A DNA stretch of 64,000 bases from Novipirellula herctigrandis (GTDB lineage Bacteria > Planctomycetota > Planctomycetia > Pirellulales > Pirellulaceae). Positions within the stretch are counted from its first letter, which is position 1. Each line of letters starts with the position of its first letter. The stretch spans positions 5,787,992-5,851,991 of the forward strand of contig SJPJ01000001.1 in the NCBI GenBank assembly GCA_007859835.1, written 5' to 3'. This document shows positions 9,638 to 19,529 of this stretch, piece by piece. The notes under the pieces were generated by a model, which was not told the DNA's origin, made no database searches, and saw only the letters and a list, made by a program, of their open reading frames with translations. The position numbers were made by a program, and so were the translations under genes.

Positions 9638-11131
9638 ATGAGCGTCGTCTTAGCTTTCGATCAAGGCACAACCAGTTCGCGTGCAATCGTGTTCAATCAT
9701 GCGGGATCGATTTTAGGTGTCGCTCAGCGTGAATTTGCTCAGCATTACCCTGCCTCGGGTTGGGTCGAACATGATGCCAACGAAATATGGGAAAGTCAAC
9801 TTGCGGTCGCTCGTGAAGCGATGGTCACATGCAAAGTAACCGCCGACGAGGTCGCTGCGATAGGGATTGCCAACCAGCGAGAAACGACGGTGCTTTGGGA
9901 TCGAGCAAGCGGCCAACCGGTTCACAACGCGATCGTTTGGCAAGATCGACGAACGGCCGGATTTTGTGACTCGCTTCGCGAGGCTGGGCACACGGAAATC
10001 GTTCAGCAAAAAACAGGGCTACTTATCGATTCCTATTTTTGCGCGAGCAAGCTTCGTTGGCTACTCGACAATGTTCCTGGGGCACGAGAGCGTGCAACAC
10101 ATGGTGAATTGGCTTTTGGGACGATTGATAGTTGGCTATTTTGGAATCTGACAGGCGGCCGACTTCACGCGATCGATATCAGCAACGCGTCGCGAACGAT
10201 GTTACTGAACATTGAAACGGGCGATTGGGACGATGACCTTTTGGATCTGTTTCAAATCCCTCGTTCAGTATTGCCTGATGTTTTTCCGTCGAGTCATTTG
10301 TATGGCGAGACCTCTTCAGCACTTTTCGGTAAACCGATTAAGATTGGTGGTGCCGCGGGTGACCAGCAAGCAGCCCTATTCGGACAGAATTGTACCGAGG
10401 TTGGAATGGCAAAGAACACATACGGCACCGGATGCTTCATGCTAATGAACGTTGGCAGTAAACCGCTGCGATCGCGATGCAAACTGTTGACCAGCATTGC
10501 ATGCACCACCGCATCGCAACGGCAATATGCACTCGAAGGTAGCATCTTTATCGCCGGCGCAATCGTGCAGTGGCTGCGTGACGGATTAGGGATTATCGAC
10601 TCTTCATCCGAAATCGAACCATTGGCCGCCAGTGTCGATGACTCGGACGGTGTCTATCTTGTTCCCGCGTTGGCAGGTTTGGGCGCGCCACATTGGGACG
10701 CCTACGCGCGAGGTACGATCGTGGGACTAAGCCGCGGAACGACACGGGCCCATATCGCGCGAGCAGCATTGGAAGGGATCGCCTTTCAAGTTGCCGATGT
10801 CGCCGATGCAATGACCGAAGATGCAAATCGTCCAATCGATCAATTGAAAGTCGATGGAGGCGCTGCAGCGAATGATCTACTGATGCAATTCCAAGCCGAC
10901 ATCTTGCAGGCCCCCGTCATTCGTCCCAAGGTGATCGAGACCACGGCACTCGGTGCGGCCTATTTGGCCGGGTTGTCGAGCGGTTTTTGGAAGAGCATCG
11001 CCGAGATTGGCAAGGTTTGGCACGTTGATCGTACCTTCGAGCCCATCATGTCCAAAGACGAAGCAAGTCACCGTCGAACACGGTGGAACGACGCACTTGG
11101 GCGAGCGAAATCGTGGGAGGAACATTCATGA
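9638..11131 (+). CDS. glpK: Glycerol kinase
   Basis: A 497-residue FGGY-family kinase that phosphorylates glycerol to sn-glycerol 3-phosphate using ATP. The N-terminal [13 protein letters not shown] phosphate-binding motif, [15 protein letters not shown] and the C-terminal [17 protein letters not shown] motif match glycerol kinases over their full length. GAGGG lies 7-11 nt upstream of ATG 9638. The stop overlaps the start of glpD by 4 bp (ATGA), so the two enzymes are translationally coupled and work in sequence. No glpF facilitator is adjacent. Confidence 0.95.
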   Translation: MSVVLAFDQGTTSSRAIVFNHAGSILGVAQREFAQHYPASGWVEHDANEIWESQLAVAREAMVTCKVTADEVAAIGIANQRETTVLWDRASGQPVHNAIVWQDRRTAGFCDSLREAGHTEIVQQKTGLLIDSYFCASKLRWLLDNVPGARERATHGELAFGTIDSWLFWNLTGGRLHAIDISNASRTMLLNIETGDWDDDLLDLFQIPRSVLPDVFPSSHLYGETSSALFGKPIKIGGAAGDQQAALFGQNCTEVGMAKNTYGTGCFMLMNVGSKPLRSRCKLLTSIACTTASQRQYALEGSIFIAGAIVQWLRDGLGIIDSSSEIEPLAASVDDSDGVYLVPALAGLGAPHWDAYARGTIVGLSRGTTRAHIARAALEGIAFQVADVADAMTEDANRPIDQLKVDGGAAANDLLMQFQADILQAPVIRPKVIETTALGAAYLAGLSSGFWKSIAEIGKVWHVDRTFEPIMSKDEASHRRTRWNDALGRAKSWEEHS

Positions 11132-12702
11132 TGAATCGAGAAGACCAACTGCGCCAGCTCCGCGATCGAACGAATCCTTGGGATATCGTCGTCATCGGTG
11201 GTGGAGCGACCGGCGTTGGTATTGCAATGGATGCTGCTTCGAGGGGATTGGACGTGCTGCTGTTGGAGCAATCCGACTTTGGCAAAGGCACGTCGAGCCG
11301 ATCGACCAAATTGGTTCACGGTGGCGTTCGCTATCTACGGCAAGGCAATATCACGCTGGTCCGCGATGCCCTTCGTGAACGAAGCTTACTAAAAACCAAT
11401 GCGCCGCATTTAGTTCATGATCTAGCGTTTCTGATTCCGTGTCGCAATTTGTGGCAACGATTCTTTTATGGCGTCGGCTTGAAAATTTATGACTTATTGG
11501 CGGCTGGGAACAATTTTGCGACGACGCGTCGAATTTCAAAGCTGGAATCAATTCAACAGATCCCCACACTCAAACCAGAGATTGTCTCCGGTGGTGTTGT
11601 CTACCATGACGGCCAGTTTGATGACACACGGCTTCTAATCAATATGGTGCAAACGGCTCATGAACAAGGCGGCTGTGTGCTCAATTATGTTTGCGTTGAT
11701 GCGATCAGCAAAGATGCATCGGGGGCAATCAATGGCGTCCGAGCAACGGATCAAGAGTCGGACGAAACGTTTGACATTTCTGCGAGAGCGGTCGTGAACG
11801 CGGCAGGTCCCTTTTGTGATGCCGTTCGACAAATGGATGATCCGAAGTGCGAGCCGATGCTATCGGCAAGCCAAGGTGTGCATATCGTCTTGCCACGAAA
11901 ACTCTTCCCCGGGAACACGGCAATCATGGTTCCTAAAACGCCTGACGGAAGAGTGCTATTTGTTATCCCCTGGCATGATCATGCGATTGTCGGCACGACG
12001 GATACGCCGATCGATGAAGTTTCACTTGAACCCTCCGCACAAACCGAGGAGATTCAGTTTTTGCTTTCTACGGCAGCTAAGTATCTGGTAACGCCACCAC
12101 AAAAAGAAGATATCTTGAGCGTTTTTGTAGGAATTCGGCCATTGGTAAAGGGTGACAAGTCGGCACGAACCGCCTCGTTGTCTCGGGACCATGTGATTCG
12201 TGTATCCGAATCGGGATTAGTGACGATCACCGGTGGTAAATGGACCACGGTACGAAAGATGGCGGAAGACTGTGTCGATCGTGTTGTGAAGGAAGCTAGC
12301 TTGCATGCCAAGTTATGCTGTACACGTAGCCAGCGGATTCATGGGTACGTCGAGTCCGATTTCGACGGGGCGCCACGATCGTTTTACGGCACCGACTTGG
12401 CGTTGATTCAACAGCTTGAAAGTGAAACGCCTGATTTTGCTAAGCCTCTTCACTCGGATTTGACGATTACCGCAGCGGAAGTCATTTGGGTGGTGCGTCA
12501 TGAAATGGCTCGTACTGTTGAAGACGTGCTCGCCCGACGAACAAGAGCGTTGTTTTTGAATGCGCGAGCGGCACTTGCAATCGCACCGAACGTTGTGGAA
12601 TTGATGGCAGCCGAACTTGGACGCGATGAAACGTGGTGCGAACAGCAGCGGGAAGCGTTTCGGAAAGTCGCACAGTTCTATCTGCCGCAATCAATCGGAT
12701 AG
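11128..12702 (+). CDS. glpD: Glycerol-3-phosphate dehydrogenase, FAD-dependent
   Basis: A 524-residue membrane-associated flavoprotein that oxidises glycerol 3-phosphate to dihydroxyacetone phosphate and passes electrons to quinone. The FAD-binding motif [20 protein letters not shown] is near residue 20, followed by [10 protein letters not shown] and GTTDTP. The C-terminal DAO_C domain contains [21 protein letters not shown] 11128 overlaps the glpK stop and has GGGAGG 8-13 nt upstream, so I prefer it over the in-frame start at 11083. It completes the two-step glycerol catabolic operon. Confidence 0.95.
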   Translation: MMNREDQLRQLRDRTNPWDIVVIGGGATGVGIAMDAASRGLDVLLLEQSDFGKGTSSRSTKLVHGGVRYLRQGNITLVRDALRERSLLKTNAPHLVHDLAFLIPCRNLWQRFFYGVGLKIYDLLAAGNNFATTRRISKLESIQQIPTLKPEIVSGGVVYHDGQFDDTRLLINMVQTAHEQGGCVLNYVCVDAISKDASGAINGVRATDQESDETFDISARAVVNAAGPFCDAVRQMDDPKCEPMLSASQGVHIVLPRKLFPGNTAIMVPKTPDGRVLFVIPWHDHAIVGTTDTPIDEVSLEPSAQTEEIQFLLSTAAKYLVTPPQKEDILSVFVGIRPLVKGDKSARTASLSRDHVIRVSESGLVTITGGKWTTVRKMAEDCVDRVVKEASLHAKLCCTRSQRIHGYVESDFDGAPRSFYGTDLALIQQLESETPDFAKPLHSDLTITAAEVIWVVRHEMARTVEDVLARRTRALFLNARAALAIAPNVVELMAAELGRDETWCEQQREAFRKVAQFYLPQSIG

Positions 12703-12743
12703 GCTCGGTTGTGTGATTTCTCCACTACCTAAAACCCGATCTG

Positions 12744-12765
12744 GATGAAGCAAAACTGCTTCATC
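12744..12765. terminator. Hairpin between convergent glpD and thioredoxin-like gene
   Basis: A perfect 9-bp inverted repeat (GATGAAGCA / TGCTTCATC) with an AAAC loop lies 41 bp after glpD and 26 bp from the convergent gene's stop. A T-rich stretch follows on the plus strand about 10 nt later, so termination is plausible but not textbook. Confidence 0.45.
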
Positions 12766-12791
12766 GTCGTCAATGTTTTTGATTCTTTGGA

Positions 12792-15749
12792 TCACTCGTC
12801 GTCATCGGCGGTCAGTTGATTTATCAATGCGTTTACGTCCTCTTTTGTCATTCGATTCCGAGTTTGATTTAGCATGTTGGCGAAATGTGATTGCCCCGTC
12901 TCGCTCGATGGATAGCCGATATTCTCTCCGGAATCGGGAGTATTCGATGTGGCGAGCTTTTCCCCCGATGCATCAAGAATTGCATACCAGGGTATCCCAC
13001 CTTTGGCTCCGTCGCGGATTTCTTTCATCAATTCACGTGCTCCTTCGAGCCGATGGTCCATCTTTACCAAGACGTAGTCTTTTTCCCATGTGCGATTATC
13101 ATCCAAAAATCGCGATAACAAATGACACGGTCCGCACCACGTTGCGGTCTCTTGCACGATGACTCGTTTACCCTCTTCGTTGGCTCGACGCAGTGCATCG
13201 TCTAATGCTGTACGAGCGTCCGGCATCTTGGGTTGATGGCTGCGCAGCGTTTCGATGAACTTGTCTTTAGAAAACCCATCGTCATTGCATAGCTTTTTGG
13301 TGTCCAGCACATCGACTTTCTTGCCATCACGATTCAAAATGACCAATAAGAAATCGGCTCGCTCCCCTTCGATCGATTCATCGAGTTCTTTGGCCAATGC
13401 GTCGGCCACTCCTCGCCGTTGCTCATCCGTTGGTATCGCCATGAAGCGAAACTCATCACGAACTTCACGGAAATCAGCATCCTGGTACCGAATTTCCATC
13501 AACCGATGAACCTTCTTGTTTTCTGGTTTGCCGAAGACGATTAGCAAATGCTGATTCACCAGTTTGATTGACTTTTTCGCTCGCTCAAGTCGCTCAACCG
13601 GCGTGCCATCAACTTCGAAAGCTTTGGCGATTCGCTGCTCGAGTGTCGGCGGGACATAGCGTTTTGGCTTCGGCGGCGCCTGGACATCACCGAGATCCTT
13701 GGCCTCGCCCGTTTCAACCGAAAAATCGGGTAGCGAATGATACATGCCTTCCTCGGTGGTCCCGAGGTTGACCGAGTAGTCCCAACCGCCAACCAGACCA
13801 TCGATTTCAAAACGACCTTCTTCATCGGTCACCACGCTATCACCAAATCGAGTACTCCATGATGAGCCTGTATCACTTGGCACGTCTACTCCGTAATTGA
13901 TTTTCTTGTCAGCCCATGGTTCCTTCGTTTCATCCGACAACAAACGTCCCGTCACCGATCCGGTTGGTTCGAGTTTGACTTCCAACTTCGTTTGCTCCGG
14001 CTTTACGATTGCAATAGCGGCAAGCTCTGTCCCGCGGCCGACGACATGAACGTAGGTCGATTCTTTTTGCCGCATCACACGAAACATGCCTTCGGCGTTT
14101 GTGGCCGCTTGCCAATCCTCTCCACTGAAATTTTGTGCCACTCCTTCCAGTTTCGCGGAACCAACCGGATCATCGGTTTCTTTTTCCGTTACCTTTCCGG
14201 TCAACTCGACTTCCTTGCGAAGCACGGTCGTGACATTCAATTTCAGCTCTGCTTCACCCGCAATTTCAAACTTTTCGCTCTTCTCCTGTTGTGGCGGTCG
14301 AATGTCAAAACTGCCGTCGCCCAGTGCGAACTCAAAATGTCCTTGTTCATCGGTTGTCTCATTAAACGTCAACATGGGGTTAACCCAACGACGTGAGTTC
14401 TCGGGGTTGTTTAACTCGACTCCTTCCAACGAATTCAATTCCTCGCCGTATTGGTAGACGATAACTCGTTGATTCGAGATCGGCTCACCGCTGCCTTCCT
14501 CGCTCAGAGTGCCGTATACGCGAGTGGCTTCACGTAGGACGAAGTCTTTCCCTTCGACGGGCTCGTTCGCGCGGACGGCAAAACCGGTCTGAGGTGCAGC
14601 GGCCCATTTCATATCTTTGACGACAACGAGGTAAATTTTTTCCGGCGCAACGTGCAATTCATAGTTCCCTTCGTCGTCCGTCGTCGCTGAGTCCGAACTA
14701 TCATCCATCGAGTAGCCTTCACCGCGAGCGACGACCGTGATTTTTGAAACCGCGTTACCATCGGGATCCGTGACTTTACCGCGAATTGGAACCAAACGAG
14801 TGAGTTGCATTTCAAGCAGCCCGTTACCGGTTGCCGGATCGTAGGTTCCACGCGAACGACCGAACTCGTCTGCACTTGGCCAAACTTGAAGCATGGTTTT
14901 CTGCCAAGCAGGTATCCAGGGAAACACGACTTCACCGTTCTCGTCGGTGCTCTGAGCGAATTGATCCGTATAGTAACTGAGGTTGAGTTGATTGGATTCG
15001 CTTTCTTTGTTGAGCAGCCAAACGTAAGTTTGCACGTTTGGAATTGGTTGCCCGCTATCATCGGAGATGCGAACACGCAGCGATGCGGTCCCTTCGAGTC
15101 GTAGTGTTTGCGCGTCATCGGTTGGAAACTCGGGCACTTTCGCTAATGCATCGGAGCGTTGTCGGCGCGACAATGAGTAGACGCGATAGTCCAAACCGAC
15201 GTTGTCTTTCCAGGCGACGACCGAATTGACGCGGTCGGTCTCAGGATAGCGGAACGTGACACGACCTGAATCGTCTGTGCGGATACCGGATATCGTATTC
15301 GGCCACCGAAGTTGAACTGCGACCGAAGCGTCATCGACTGGGGCGCCATTTGCGTCGAGGACCTGAATGCTTCCCTCTTTCGTCTCTGAAAGTTGGATCT
15401 CGATTCCCTCGGTTGTCACGGAGTCATTGTCTGAGCTGAATCGACTGACGCTAAGTTGCTTTCCATCGGAACTTTCGGCTCGAATAACTACGCCCTTCAA
15501 TGCGGCTTTCTTTACCTCCAGCAAAAGTTGGAATTTGCCGTCGTCGTCCGTTTTGACCGCTTTGTCGAGCTTTCCAGAAGGCAAACTGAAACGAACGTTC
15601 GCATTCGTTGCCACATTGCCATCGGGCGACACGACAGTTCCGGTTACATCAACCGATACCAAATCAGAATCAGCGAAAGCCGAGCCGTGCGAAAAGAAAC
15701 AGACCAAAGCGACAATCGTGACAGGGGATACGAAAGCGAGTGATTTCAT
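12792..15749 (-). CDS. Large secreted carboxypeptidase-regulatory-repeat protein with C-terminal thioredoxin domain
   Basis: A 985-residue secreted protein. A signal peptide (about residues 1-26, ending SAFADS) is followed by a series of beta-sandwich modules of the carboxypeptidase-regulatory type. These are recognised by recurring motifs such as TGTVVSPDGNV, GKVTDPDGNAV, GTLSEEGSGEP, GKVTEKETDDP and GRLLSDETKEP. The last about 130 residues form a thioredoxin fold with WCGPC at about 871-875 and a cis-Pro candidate in KGGIPWY. The redox motif implies thiol-disulfide exchange outside the cytoplasm, but no substrate is known. Monocistronic, divergent from the permease gene. Confidence 0.8.
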   Translation of the reverse strand: MKSLAFVSPVTIVALVCFFSHGSAFADSDLVSVDVTGTVVSPDGNVATNANVRFSLPSGKLDKAVKTDDDGKFQLLLEVKKAALKGVVIRAESSDGKQLSVSRFSSDNDSVTTEGIEIQLSETKEGSIQVLDANGAPVDDASVAVQLRWPNTISGIRTDDSGRVTFRYPETDRVNSVVAWKDNVGLDYRVYSLSRRQRSDALAKVPEFPTDDAQTLRLEGTASLRVRISDDSGQPIPNVQTYVWLLNKESESNQLNLSYYTDQFAQSTDENGEVVFPWIPAWQKTMLQVWPSADEFGRSRGTYDPATGNGLLEMQLTRLVPIRGKVTDPDGNAVSKITVVARGEGYSMDDSSDSATTDDEGNYELHVAPEKIYLVVVKDMKWAAAPQTGFAVRANEPVEGKDFVLREATRVYGTLSEEGSGEPISNQRVIVYQYGEELNSLEGVELNNPENSRRWVNPMLTFNETTDEQGHFEFALGDGSFDIRPPQQEKSEKFEIAGEAELKLNVTTVLRKEVELTGKVTEKETDDPVGSAKLEGVAQNFSGEDWQAATNAEGMFRVMRQKESTYVHVVGRGTELAAIAIVKPEQTKLEVKLEPTGSVTGRLLSDETKEPWADKKINYGVDVPSDTGSSWSTRFGDSVVTDEEGRFEIDGLVGGWDYSVNLGTTEEGMYHSLPDFSVETGEAKDLGDVQAPPKPKRYVPPTLEQRIAKAFEVDGTPVERLERAKKSIKLVNQHLLIVFGKPENKKVHRLMEIRYQDADFREVRDEFRFMAIPTDEQRRGVADALAKELDESIEGERADFLLVILNRDGKKVDVLDTKKLCNDDGFSKDKFIETLRSHQPKMPDARTALDDALRRANEEGKRVIVQETATWCGPCHLLSRFLDDNRTWEKDYVLVKMDHRLEGARELMKEIRDGAKGGIPWYAILDASGEKLATSNTPDSGENIGYPSSETGQSHFANMLNQTRNRMTKEDVNALINQLTADDDE

Positions 15750-15847
15750 TGCGTTTGACCTTCAAATGTTTTGGCTTTGAGAATCGCATCAACAGAAGAG
15801 CTAGGTTCAATGTTAACGGATTTACGGACGTTTTGTGGGCAGCGACC

Positions 15848-15876
15848 TTGTGAGCGGGCTTGGGCTGTCTTATAAG
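15848..15876 (+). promoter_or_regulatory. Candidate sigma-70-type promoter of the permease gene
   Basis: TTGTGA (15848-15853) and TATAAG (15871-15876) are separated by 17 bp. The predicted start of transcription would fall at about 15881-15884, on or next to the ATG at 15881. Confidence 0.45.
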
Positions 15877-15880
15877 ACTT

Positions 15881-18136
15881 ATGCTAACGCACGAACTCCA
15901 ACTCCCACTCGAAACTTACATGGATTCCTCCTCTCGACAGATGACACTTTTGGGCGCGACCGGCGTGGGGGTGGGCGCGATCGTGGGCGGAGGCATCTTG
16001 GCACTTGCGGGGACCGCGTTTGCAACCACTGGGCCGGCAGCTGTTTTGGCGTTTTTATTCAATGGCGTGATCGCGTTACTGACGGCGCTAAGTCTTGCCG
16101 AGCTCGCATCCAAATTCCCACAATCGGGCGGGACGTATACGTTTGCCAAGAAAGCATTGTCGGTTGAGGCGGCGTTTGCGGTTGGATGGGTAGTGTGGTT
16201 CGCTTCGGTGGTCGCAGCGGTGCTTTATGCAATCGGGTTCGCTCATTTTTCTTTGGTGGTTGTGACGCAGCTTTGGCAAGCATTCGCCGGCGAGGTTCCT
16301 AATTGGATAGAAAGCTCATCGTTAAAGACGGCGGGCGCAATCTTAACGACCGTGTTGCTGTCCGCATCACTTATGATCCGTTCTGCTGGCGGAGGGCAAC
16401 TTGTCAATGTTGGCAAAATTATCGTTTTCGCATGTTTGATTTTGGCTGGTATCGTCGCGACGACCCAGCAATCATCCGCTGAAATCGTGACCGCGTTCGA
16501 TCCTTTCTTCACAGCCGGGATCGGCGGATTGATCCAAGCGATGGGTTACACATTTATTGCGTTACAAGGATTCGACCTGATTGCTGCGGTGGGAGGCGAA
16601 GTTCGTGAGCCATCTAAAACAATACCGCGGGCGATGATTCTATCGCTATTGATTGCGATCGCAATTTATGTCCCCCTGCTACTCGTGATCACTGCTGTGG
16701 GAACTCCTCAGGGCCAATCGATTGCCGAAGCGGCGGCCGCGAATCCTGAAGGAATCATTGCCGTCGCGGCACAGGATTTTATGGGGCCGATCGGTTATTG
16801 GTTGGTCATTGTGGCGGCTGTTTTATCAATGTTTTCGGCATTGGAAGCCAATCTATTTGCCGCGTCTCGAATCGCTCGTACAATGGCGGTTGATCGGACG
16901 CTTCCATCAGCGGTTGCTGCGGTCCGCGGCCCACACCACCTACCCGTCATCGCAATCGCAGTGACCGCGGCACTTGTGTCCTTAATTCTCATCGTTCTGC
17001 CTGACGTCAGCGCGGCAGGTGCGGCATCGAGTTTGATTTTCTTAATCACTTTTGCGATTGGCCACGCACTTACGTTTCTTGTTCGCCGACGAAGTCATCG
17101 TCGTCCACCCCCTTTTAAGACCCCGCTGTTTCCGTTGGTTCCTATTCTCGGCGGAACCGCGTGCCTCGCTTTGGCCTTATTTCAAGGGTTCGCCGTGCCA
17201 TCGGCTGGCGCAATCACCGTCACTTGGCTAGCAATGGGGGGGCTTATTTTCGTGGCGTTATTCCGAACTCGCGCGAGCGTTTTCGACGTATCCACTACGG
17301 CGATTGATCCTGAACTGATCACATTACGCGGCCGAACGCCTTTGGTATTGGTTCCTATTGCGAATCCACAAAACGCCTTGGCGATGATCTCGCTTGCCGA
17401 TGCGCTAGTGCCGGCTGACGTTGGCCGCGTTTTGACGCAAACGATTGTAGTCCCCCCACCTGATTGGAAACCGGAAATCGATGATGACCCGATTGTCCGA
17501 TCGCAAAATGTAATGCGAGAGATCCTACACGCGTCGGCGAACTGTGGAATTCGAATCGAATCCTTAACGACGGTTTCGCCCGACCCGATGCGAGAAATTG
17601 CACGTGTTGCAAAACTCCATCGCTGCGAGTCGGTATTGCTCGGGCTTAATAAAATCGCGGATGTTCGCAGTGCATCCCATTTGGAAACGTTGCTTGGGGA
17701 ACTTGATGCAAACGTCGTGGTGTTACGTTCACGCAAGGATTGGGAATTCGCGGACGTCCGTCGGGTGTTGGTTCCGATAGCAGGTCGCGGTGGTCACGAA
17801 CACATGTTGGCATTGCTGTTGGGTAGCATGCAACGAACACGACCTTTGGAGGTGACGTTTCTGCGAGTCTTGCCTAAGAGTGCTCACGTGGACGAAGTGC
17901 GGCGGGCCGAACGTGATCTTCATCGATTGGCTGGGGATCTATGTCCAAGCTCAAAAGTGGACGTTGTCGTCAGCAGCGATGCGATTGCGACCGTTACGCA
18001 TCGATGCGACCAGAGCGATGTGCTGATTTTGGGAGTCCAGCGAGTTGGGCGGCGAAAAAAACTGTTTGGCGATTTCACTCGCGCTGTCGCTGGCCGCACC
18101 GATTGCCCGATGATTGTGATGAGCCGCCGAGGGTGA
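15881..18136 (+). CDS. APC-family amino-acid permease fused to two UspA-like domains
   Basis: About 751 residues. The first about 440 form a 12-helix amino-acid/polyamine permease; GATGVGVGAIVGGGIL is the substrate-binding helix-1 motif. The C-terminal about 270 residues are two tandem universal-stress-protein domains, the first starting at TPLVLVPIANPQNAL and the second at RRVLVPIAGRGGHEH. The second ends in the nucleotide-site-like GDFTRAVAGRTDCPMIVM. The cytoplasmic Usp part probably regulates transport through ATP or AMP binding. Start choice is uncertain: TTG 15860 lies inside the promoter hexamers, ATG 15881 would be leaderless and ATG 15920 would give a short leader. None has a clear ribosome-binding site. 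Confidence 0.85.
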   Translation: MLTHELQLPLETYMDSSSRQMTLLGATGVGVGAIVGGGILALAGTAFATTGPAAVLAFLFNGVIALLTALSLAELASKFPQSGGTYTFAKKALSVEAAFAVGWVVWFASVVAAVLYAIGFAHFSLVVVTQLWQAFAGEVPNWIESSSLKTAGAILTTVLLSASLMIRSAGGGQLVNVGKIIVFACLILAGIVATTQQSSAEIVTAFDPFFTAGIGGLIQAMGYTFIALQGFDLIAAVGGEVREPSKTIPRAMILSLLIAIAIYVPLLLVITAVGTPQGQSIAEAAAANPEGIIAVAAQDFMGPIGYWLVIVAAVLSMFSALEANLFAASRIARTMAVDRTLPSAVAAVRGPHHLPVIAIAVTAALVSLILIVLPDVSAAGAASSLIFLITFAIGHALTFLVRRRSHRRPPPFKTPLFPLVPILGGTACLALALFQGFAVPSAGAITVTWLAMGGLIFVALFRTRASVFDVSTTAIDPELITLRGRTPLVLVPIANPQNALAMISLADALVPADVGRVLTQTIVVPPPDWKPEIDDDPIVRSQNVMREILHASANCGIRIESLTTVSPDPMREIARVAKLHRCESVLLGLNKIADVRSASHLETLLGELDANVVVLRSRKDWEFADVRRVLVPIAGRGGHEHMLALLLGSMQRTRPLEVTFLRVLPKSAHVDEVRRAERDLHRLAGDLCPSSKVDVVVSSDAIATVTHRCDQSDVLILGVQRVGRRKKLFGDFTRAVAGRTDCPMIVMSRRG

Positions 18137-18239
18137 GTCCGTTGTGGGCAGCTCATTGAAAGGCGTTTTACGTCCGATTTTCCAACGATACGATTGATCG
18201 GTTATGGCGTGGGGGCCAAATCAGGTTACATTAAGGGTT

Positions 18240-19049
18240 ATGAATACACCAACCAAAATTGCCGTTCACGGAGCGGCCGGACGTATGGGGCGCCGTGTGG
18301 TGGCCCTCGCCTCGGAAGACACCTCATTGAAGATCGTTGGCGCGATCGACCATCAAGGAAACCCACATCTAGGCGAAGACGCGGGTGTAGTCGCAGGCTT
18401 TGCTCCGATTGGCGTTGAGTTGTCGAGCAAATGGCCAGAGGAAGTCGAGGTTGTCATCGATTTTTCACTCCCCGAAGCGATCGACCGATGTATTGAAGAA
18501 TGTGTCGAAGCAACGACTCCTTTGGTGGTTGCTACGACCGGGTTGAGCGACAGCCAGAAAGCGAAACTCAACGCCGCAGCGAAATTGATTCCCGTCGTTT
18601 GGGCTCCGAGCATGTCGTTGGCGGTAAATTTGACGATGAAATTGGCGGAACAAGTCGCTGAAACACTTGATGACGTTGTGGGCGGTCTTGATGTTGAAAT
18701 CATTGAACGGCACCATCGTTTCAAGGCAGACGCACCGAGTGGCACCGCACTCAAGTTTGGTGAGTTGATCGCCAAAAAACTTGGGCCGGACACAATGCAC
18801 ATCCATGGTCGGGAAGGACACACCGGTGAACGAACTCGCTGCGAAATTGGCTACCATGCTGTTCGCGTAGGCGATAATCCAGGTGAGCATACGATTGTAT
18901 TTGGCATGCTCGGCGAAAAGATCGAACTGAACGTCGCAGCCAGCAATCGTGACTGTTATGCATCGGGTGCCATTGCGGCTGCAAAATGGTTAATCGGTCG
19001 TCCAAAGGGTCTCTACAACATGTTCGACGTACTCGGACTTGATTCGTAA
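18240..19049 (+). CDS. dapB: 4-hydroxy-tetrahydrodipicolinate reductase
   Basis: A 269-residue enzyme that reduces hydroxy-tetrahydrodipicolinate with NAD(P)H in the lysine and diaminopimelate pathway. It has the N-terminal nucleotide-binding GAAGRMG, ATTGL in the middle, and the active-site segment ERHHRFKADAPSGTAL with catalytic His and Lys. ATG 18240 is chosen over 18204 because the Rossmann fold starts directly after it and AAGGG precedes it, although closely. Length is normal for the family. A small unknown gene follows after 5 bp. Confidence 0.95.
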   Translation: MNTPTKIAVHGAAGRMGRRVVALASEDTSLKIVGAIDHQGNPHLGEDAGVVAGFAPIGVELSSKWPEEVEVVIDFSLPEAIDRCIEECVEATTPLVVATTGLSDSQKAKLNAAAKLIPVVWAPSMSLAVNLTMKLAEQVAETLDDVVGGLDVEIIERHHRFKADAPSGTALKFGELIAKKLGPDTMHIHGREGHTGERTRCEIGYHAVRVGDNPGEHTIVFGMLGEKIELNVAASNRDCYASGAIAAAKWLIGRPKGLYNMFDVLGLDS

Positions 19050-19054
19050 CCGCA

Positions 19055-19420
19055 ATGGCGAAGTGCGACGAAGGTTACATTTGCGAAGTCTGCGGAAAGG
19101 ATGTTGCGTCGATTGTCGAGAGTGATCTGTACCTTCGCTTCGTGATCGGCGAGCTTGATCCGGAGGTTTTGCATACAACACCGGAGCGACACATCCGGTG
19201 CAATCCTGTTTTGGCTCAGTTTATCCAGTGCTCTGGTTTTGAACCGGTGGTGTTAGACGGGCCAATGTCGCTTAGCAATTTTGATCGCCAATTCGCGACC
19301 GAACGTTCTGATTTGGTTACGCGTGGATTCGAGCGACTCCAAGAAATTGCCGCCTGGGACGGAGATCGCGACGTGACAACCTATCCATTGCCTAGTGTGG
19401 CTGATCGGTATCGCCGCTAA
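19055..19420 (+). CDS. Conserved hypothetical small protein
   Basis: A 121-residue protein with no signal peptide or membrane segment. The N-terminus has a CEVCG pair (about residues 10-14) and single Cys residues later (HIRCNPV, FIQCSGFEP), which could form an incomplete metal site. The middle segment ESDLYLRFVIGELDPEVLHTTPERHIRCNP looks strongly constrained. I do not recognise a domain. It begins 5 bp after dapB on the same strand, so it is probably cotranscribed, but nothing in it links it to lysine synthesis. Confidence 0.65.
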   Translation: MAKCDEGYICEVCGKDVASIVESDLYLRFVIGELDPEVLHTTPERHIRCNPVLAQFIQCSGFEPVVLDGPMSLSNFDRQFATERSDLVTRGFERLQEIAAWDGDRDVTTYPLPSVADRYRR

Positions 19421-19529
19421 AGACTCACTTGCTAGAGCAGTCGCACATCCCGGCATCGGTCGAAGCTGATTTTTGCTAAGATTCTCATCGAGAGAAACCA
19501 TTCATTTGTCGGTCTAACGGATTTTTCGC

